NCBI GenBank assembly: GCA_020636935.1
Contig: JACJWW010000003.1
Location: 62,001 to 126,000, forward strand
Direction of reading: 5' to 3'
DNA length: 64,000 nucleotides
Origin: Nocardioidaceae bacterium
GTDB lineage: Bacteria; Actinomycetota; Actinomycetes; Propionibacteriales; Nocardioidaceae
Program-made: the position numbers and the translations under genes
The notes under the pieces: model-generated
What the model was told of the DNA's origin: nothing
What the model saw: the letters and a program-made list of their open reading frames with translations, nothing else
Databases searched by the model: none
In this document: positions 60,845-64,000 of the stretch, in pieces
Layout: each line of letters starts with the position of its first letter
Numbering within the stretch: the stretch's first letter is position 1

Positions 60845-60900
60845 GACGTGATGATACTTTTAATCGACTTTGATTCATAGCCTCATTTAGTGGAGTTTCC
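60845..60900. promoter_or_regulatory. Divergent control region between MpaB and P450 genes
   Basis: 56 AT-rich base pairs. TATCAT on the minus strand (60851-60856) serves MpaB; TAGCCT (60879-60884) may serve the P450 gene, which has GTGGAG as ribosome-binding site. AATCGACTTTGATT is a small imperfect palindrome that could be the TetR operator. Confidence 0.5.
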
Positions 60901-62220
60901 ATGACGGCAACAATCGAGCAAACTGGCCTCACCCCGACCGGCCCGCGCTTCGGCCTACGTGAGCTGATCCGGATGCGCACGCAACCAATCACTCGCAATG
61001 ACTTGATGCGCGAGCGTTATGGCGAAGTGATCAGGCTCAAGGTCTTCGGCGTGGAGATGTTCCCCTGCTATGGCCTTGATGCGGCCGAGCAGGTGTTGAT
61101 CAACCGCGACCGAGCCTTCGCGGCCGGCCCGGCCTGGGGGCATTTCATCGGTCCCTTCTTCCGCAGGGGCCTGCTGCTGCTCGACTTCGAGGAACACCTG
61201 CATCACCGCCGCATCCTCCAAGCCGCATTTGCCAACCAGGCTTTACGGTCGTACCACGAAGTGATGCTCCCGCACATCAAACGCGGCATGGCTCACTGGG
61301 GTGAAGTGCCCAATCCCCGGATGAATGAGCTGTTCAAGCAACTCACCCTCGACCTGGCTCTGGAGACCTTCGTCGGCATCGACTTGCCCCAAAAAGAGCA
61401 GGATCGGCTCAACAAGGCCTTCATCAACGCCGTACGCGCCGGCACCTCGGTCATCCGCGCGAATGTGCCCTTCACTCCGTGGGCCCGGGGCCTGACTGCG
61501 CGCAAGGAGCTCGAAGACTTCTTCTACAAGAACATCCCTGCCAAGCGGGAGCACGGAGGCGACGATCTATTTGCCCAGCTGTGTCTGGCCAAGAGCGATG
61601 ACGGTGATGAGTTCAGCGACGAAGACATCGTCAACCACATGATCTTCACCCTGATGGCCGCCCACGACACCAGCACGATCACCATGACCGCGATGGCCTA
61701 CTACTTGGCCAAGCATCCGGAGTGGCAGGAGAAGGCCCGCGCCGAAGCGATCGCCAACGACACCGACTATGACACCAACCAGACCCTTGATGTGCTGACC
61801 AGGGTGATGAAGGAAGCGATCCGGCTCTGCTCACCTGTCCCTTCGATCCCGAGGATGGCGCTGCGTGACACCACCGTCAACGGCTATCTGATCAAGAAGG
61901 GCTCCTTCGTGACGGTGTCGCCGTACTACAACCATCGCGACCGCACTGTGTGGACCAACCCCGATGAGTTTGACCCCGACCGCTTCAGCGACGAACGCCG
62001 TGAAGACCAGGCGCACCGGATGGCCTTTGAGGGCTTCGGTGGCGGGGTGCACAAGTGCATCGGGATGCACTTTGCGCGCACTCAAGTGCGGGCGATCTTC
62101 CAGGAGTTGTTGCGCACCTACAAGTGGTCGGTGCCCGACGACTACACTTGGCCACTCGATCTGGTCGCGCTGCCCTTCCCGCGCGACCGCCTCCCCGTCA
62201 CCTTGGAACGACTCTCGTGA
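60901..62220 (+). CDS. Cytochrome P450
   Basis: 439-residue soluble bacterial P450. I-helix LMAAHDTSTITMTA supplies the oxygen-activating Asp-Thr, ExxR is KEAIRL, and the heme-thiolate Cys386 lies in FGGGVHKCIGMHFA. No membrane anchor. It hydroxylates an unknown, probably lipophilic, substrate with a partner ferredoxin not encoded nearby. The stop overlaps the TetR start (GTGA). Confidence 0.96.
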   Translation: MTATIEQTGLTPTGPRFGLRELIRMRTQPITRNDLMRERYGEVIRLKVFGVEMFPCYGLDAAEQVLINRDRAFAAGPAWGHFIGPFFRRGLLLLDFEEHLHHRRILQAAFANQALRSYHEVMLPHIKRGMAHWGEVPNPRMNELFKQLTLDLALETFVGIDLPQKEQDRLNKAFINAVRAGTSVIRANVPFTPWARGLTARKELEDFFYKNIPAKREHGGDDLFAQLCLAKSDDGDEFSDEDIVNHMIFTLMAAHDTSTITMTAMAYYLAKHPEWQEKARAEAIANDTDYDTNQTLDVLTRVMKEAIRLCSPVPSIPRMALRDTTVNGYLIKKGSFVTVSPYYNHRDRTVWTNPDEFDPDRFSDERREDQAHRMAFEGFGGGVHKCIGMHFARTQVRAIFQELLRTYKWSVPDDYTWPLDLVALPFPRDRLPVTLERLS

Positions 62221-62768
62221 GTGTGCTCATCCTCGATGCAGCCCAACAGGTCTTCGAGACCTACGGCGCTCGCCGCGCCAACCTCGAAGACGTCGCCCGG
62301 GCTGCGGGCATCTCCAAGAGCACGCTGTATCGCGCATACAAGACCAAGGATGAGCTGCTCAACGCGGTCTTGGCTCGTGAGCTCCTCGACTTCTTCACCC
62401 AGCTTGATGAGGTCGCCTCTGGGTTGCCGCCGCGTGAGGCAATCGTGGAATGCTTCACCAGGGGCTTGGCCCTGACTCGGGAAATCCCGCTGCTGGCCAG
62501 ACTCTTCGAGGCCGAGCCGGAGACCATCGCGAGCTCTGACGCAGATCGCTCTCACAACGCCTTGCTCTTGCATTCGACCGAGCAGGCCACGCGCACCCTA
62601 CGTCGGGCCGGGGCCACGATGCCGGACGACGAGTTGGTGGTGGTCACCGAGCTGATGTTGCGCCTTGCCTACACCTACATGATCAGCCCCATCGGGCATT
62701 TGGACATGAGTGATGACCAGGTGGCCCGCGAGTTCGCCCGCACCTACTTGGCGCCGCTGGTCTACTAG
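62217..62768 (+). CDS. TetR-family regulator
   Basis: 183 residues. N-terminal HTH: ILDAAQQVFETYGARRANLE, DVARAAGISKSTLYRAYKTK, DELLNAVL. The C-terminal ligand domain is helical. It is coupled to the P450 gene and likely represses the divergent SDR-MpaB and P450-TetR units until a substrate-like ligand binds (inference). Confidence 0.92.
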   Translation: MSVLILDAAQQVFETYGARRANLEDVARAAGISKSTLYRAYKTKDELLNAVLARELLDFFTQLDEVASGLPPREAIVECFTRGLALTREIPLLARLFEAEPETIASSDADRSHNALLLHSTEQATRTLRRAGATMPDDELVVVTELMLRLAYTYMISPIGHLDMSDDQVAREFARTYLAPLVY

Positions 62769-62796
62769 CGGCCGACGCCCCCATCGTGACAAGCGG

Positions 62797-63354
62797 TCAG
62801 TTTTCGGTGGGATCCAAGGGCCGATTGGCATGCCAGGCCGCAGAGCCGGGCTGGCGGGCGAGCACTTCGCGGCGCAGGTGGCTCTGATCGACGCGGAAGA
62901 CATCGCCTGGCAGTCCGGGTAGGAGATACCAGGCCTCTTCCTCGAGCTCCCCTTCGAGTTGGCCCGCGCCCCATCCGGCGTACCCCGCGAAGATGCGTAG
63001 CCCAGACAGCGAACTGGCGATGAGCTCGGGTGGAGTGTCCAGTTCGATCATCCCCAGTCCTTCGGCGATCTTGGAGAAGCTGATCGGCGGTTCGTTGGGG
63101 TTTGTCGGGCGTCCGACTGCCAGGGCGGCATTGGGTTCACAAGGTCCACCCGCAAACAGCTTGGGGGGTTGGCTGACCATGTCTTCCCACCCTTCAAGCG
63201 CCGCATCGACGGGTATTGGGGTGGGGCGGTTGAGCACCACCCCGAGAGCACCCTCGGGATTGACATCGAGCAGTAAAACAACGGTGCCCGCGAAATTGGG
63301 ATCGCGCATCTCGGGGCTCGCCACCAAGAGCATGCCCGCGGCCGGTGTTTGCAT
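62797..63354 (-). CDS. YqgE/AlgH family protein (UPF0301)
   Basis: 185 residues with all UPF0301 landmarks: GMLLVASPEMRDPNFAGTVV, LLLDVNPEGALGVVLNRPT, LFAGGPCEPNAALAVG, RIFAGYAGWGAGQLEGELEE, GSAAWHANR. Role is unclear; it is widespread and mostly single-copy. GGAG lies just before the ATG. Confidence 0.95.
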   Translation of the reverse strand: MQTPAAGMLLVASPEMRDPNFAGTVVLLLDVNPEGALGVVLNRPTPIPVDAALEGWEDMVSQPPKLFAGGPCEPNAALAVGRPTNPNEPPISFSKIAEGLGMIELDTPPELIASSLSGLRIFAGYAGWGAGQLEGELEEEAWYLLPGLPGDVFRVDQSHLRREVLARQPGSAAWHANRPLDPTEN

Positions 63355-63385
63355 GTCTCCATCATGCCTCTTGGGTGGACGCAGG

Positions 63386-63437
63386 GGAGTTGCGGTAAGA
63401 AGTGGTCGCTATAGCGACCACTTCTTACCGCAACTCC
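63386..63437. repeat. 52-bp perfect palindrome
   Basis: Every one of 26 base pairs is matched around the centre TCGCTATAGCGA (63406-63417), with no spacer. It lies between the divergent YqgE and AbiEi-like genes, 31 bp from the former and 58 bp from the latter. Confidence 0.97.
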
Positions 63438-63495
63438 AATCCACAGATCTCAATCTGCCCTTTTCGAACTCCCTTGGGACGGAAATCCTTGGCGG

Positions 63496-64000
63496 ATGGA
63501 CAACTTCGACCTGCTGCTCAACATGCAGTTGGGTTTGGTGACCTTGCGCCAACTTGAGCAGGCAGGGTTCAGCCGCAGTCAGGTGAGAGCCAACTTGCGT
63601 GCTGAGCGCTGGACTCGGCTCGGGCATCGGGTGATCGCGACGCAGACTGGAGAACTCACAGCGGAGCAGCGGCGCTGGCTGGCAGTGCTGCACGCGGGGG
63701 ATGGAGCGGCAATCGCCGGACTGTCTGCACTGGAAGAGCATGGGCTCAAAGGTTGGTCGCGAGACGAAGTCAGCGTCGTGGTTGCGCCCAACCAGCGTCC
63801 AAGACCCTTGATGGGCGCCCGATTCCATCGATCCCGTTGCATCGAAGATGGCAGGGCGATGACCAGGTTGCCGATGCAGCGCGTGGAGGTGGCGGCGCTC
63901 TGGTTTGCTTCGGTGGAGAAGCGGGATCGCACTGCGCATGGCCTCTTGGCTGCTGTGGTGCAGCAGCGATTGACGACTCCGCAACGACTGGCTACCTGGA
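63496..64000 (+). CDS. AbiEi-antitoxin-like/DUF559-type protein, 3' end outside window
   Basis: 168 residues are visible and the frame is open at the window edge. The N-terminal winged-helix-like segment GLVTLRQLEQAGFSRSQVRA, ERWTRLGHRVIAT and the WLAVLHAGDGAAIAGLSALE stretch are typical of actinobacterial proteins with an AbiEi-type N-terminal domain, which often end in a DUF559 endonuclease-like domain. The missing C-terminus prevents a firm call. ATG 63496 has no strong ribosome-binding site. Confidence 0.7.
   Translation, partial: MDNFDLLLNMQLGLVTLRQLEQAGFSRSQVRANLRAERWTRLGHRVIATQTGELTAEQRRWLAVLHAGDGAAIAGLSALEEHGLKGWSRDEVSVVVAPNQRPRPLMGARFHRSRCIEDGRAMTRLPMQRVEVAALWFASVEKRDRTAHGLLAAVVQQRLTTPQRLATW

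Overview
The window is GC-rich, gene-dense actinobacterial chromosome centred on the replication origin. Gene order and protein sequences point to a high-GC Gram-positive, probably of the Propionibacteriales or a near relative (inference from the WhiB-less ori neighbourhood, inositol synthase, CwlM-type protein, DUF6049/DUF3566 proteins and a class E/F-type sortase; no marker fixes the genus). The order cca - DUF6049 - murJ - pseudokinase - sigM - anti-sigma - trxB - trxA - cwlM - GNAT - plsC - parB - parA - rsmG - jag - yidC - yidD - rnpA - rpmH - dnaA - oriC - dnaN - gnd - recF - dciA - gyrB - gyrA - DUF3566 is the classic actinobacterial origin block; rplI-rpsR-ssb-rpsF and ponA-PadR-ino1 lie to its left, as in Streptomyces.

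Layout. 1-3.4 kb: a truncated secreted GH5 endoglycoceramidase-like enzyme, a DNA alkylation repair protein and a GH1 glucosidase. 3.4-10.8 kb: a mixed stretch with a Phd-type toxin-antitoxin pair, CoA-transferase, exonuclease III, PPK2, an orphan HigA antitoxin flanked by a copy of the ppk2 3' end, formate-THF ligase and a toxin/ribbon-helix-helix antitoxin pair. 10.8-22.9 kb: membrane protein, ribosomal/ssb operon, endonuclease IV, Tat lipoprotein hydrolase, FemX and alanine-racemase-like genes, GT87 and class A PBP, PadR and inositol phosphate synthase. 23-26.1 kb: two paralogous membrane proteins, AIM24 and SRPBCC proteins. 26.2-43.7 kb: cca to rpmH. 43.9-49 kb: sortase, DnaA boxes on both sides of dnaA, an origin with a DnaA-trio, dnaN. 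48.2-58.9 kb: gnd to gyrA and DUF3566, interrupted by an unrelated-looking secreted beta-propeller-type protein. 59.1-62.8 kb: a divergent redox cluster (SDR, MpaB-type oxygenase, P450, TetR). 62.8-64 kb: YqgE, a 52-bp perfect palindrome and the start of an AbiEi-like gene that runs off the end.

Themes. Cell-envelope construction (MurJ, pseudokinase, CwlM-like regulator, PBP, FemX, YidC, sortase, PlsC) and replication/segregation (parABS, dnaA/oriC/dnaN, recF, dciA, gyrase) share the region. Many genes appear to be transcribed as leaderless mRNAs: a TANNNT hexamer lies 6-8 nt before the start codon and there is no ribosome-binding site. No rRNA, tRNA, CRISPR array or complete insertion sequence was seen. 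Function calls rest on motif reading and remembered family features; nothing was searched.
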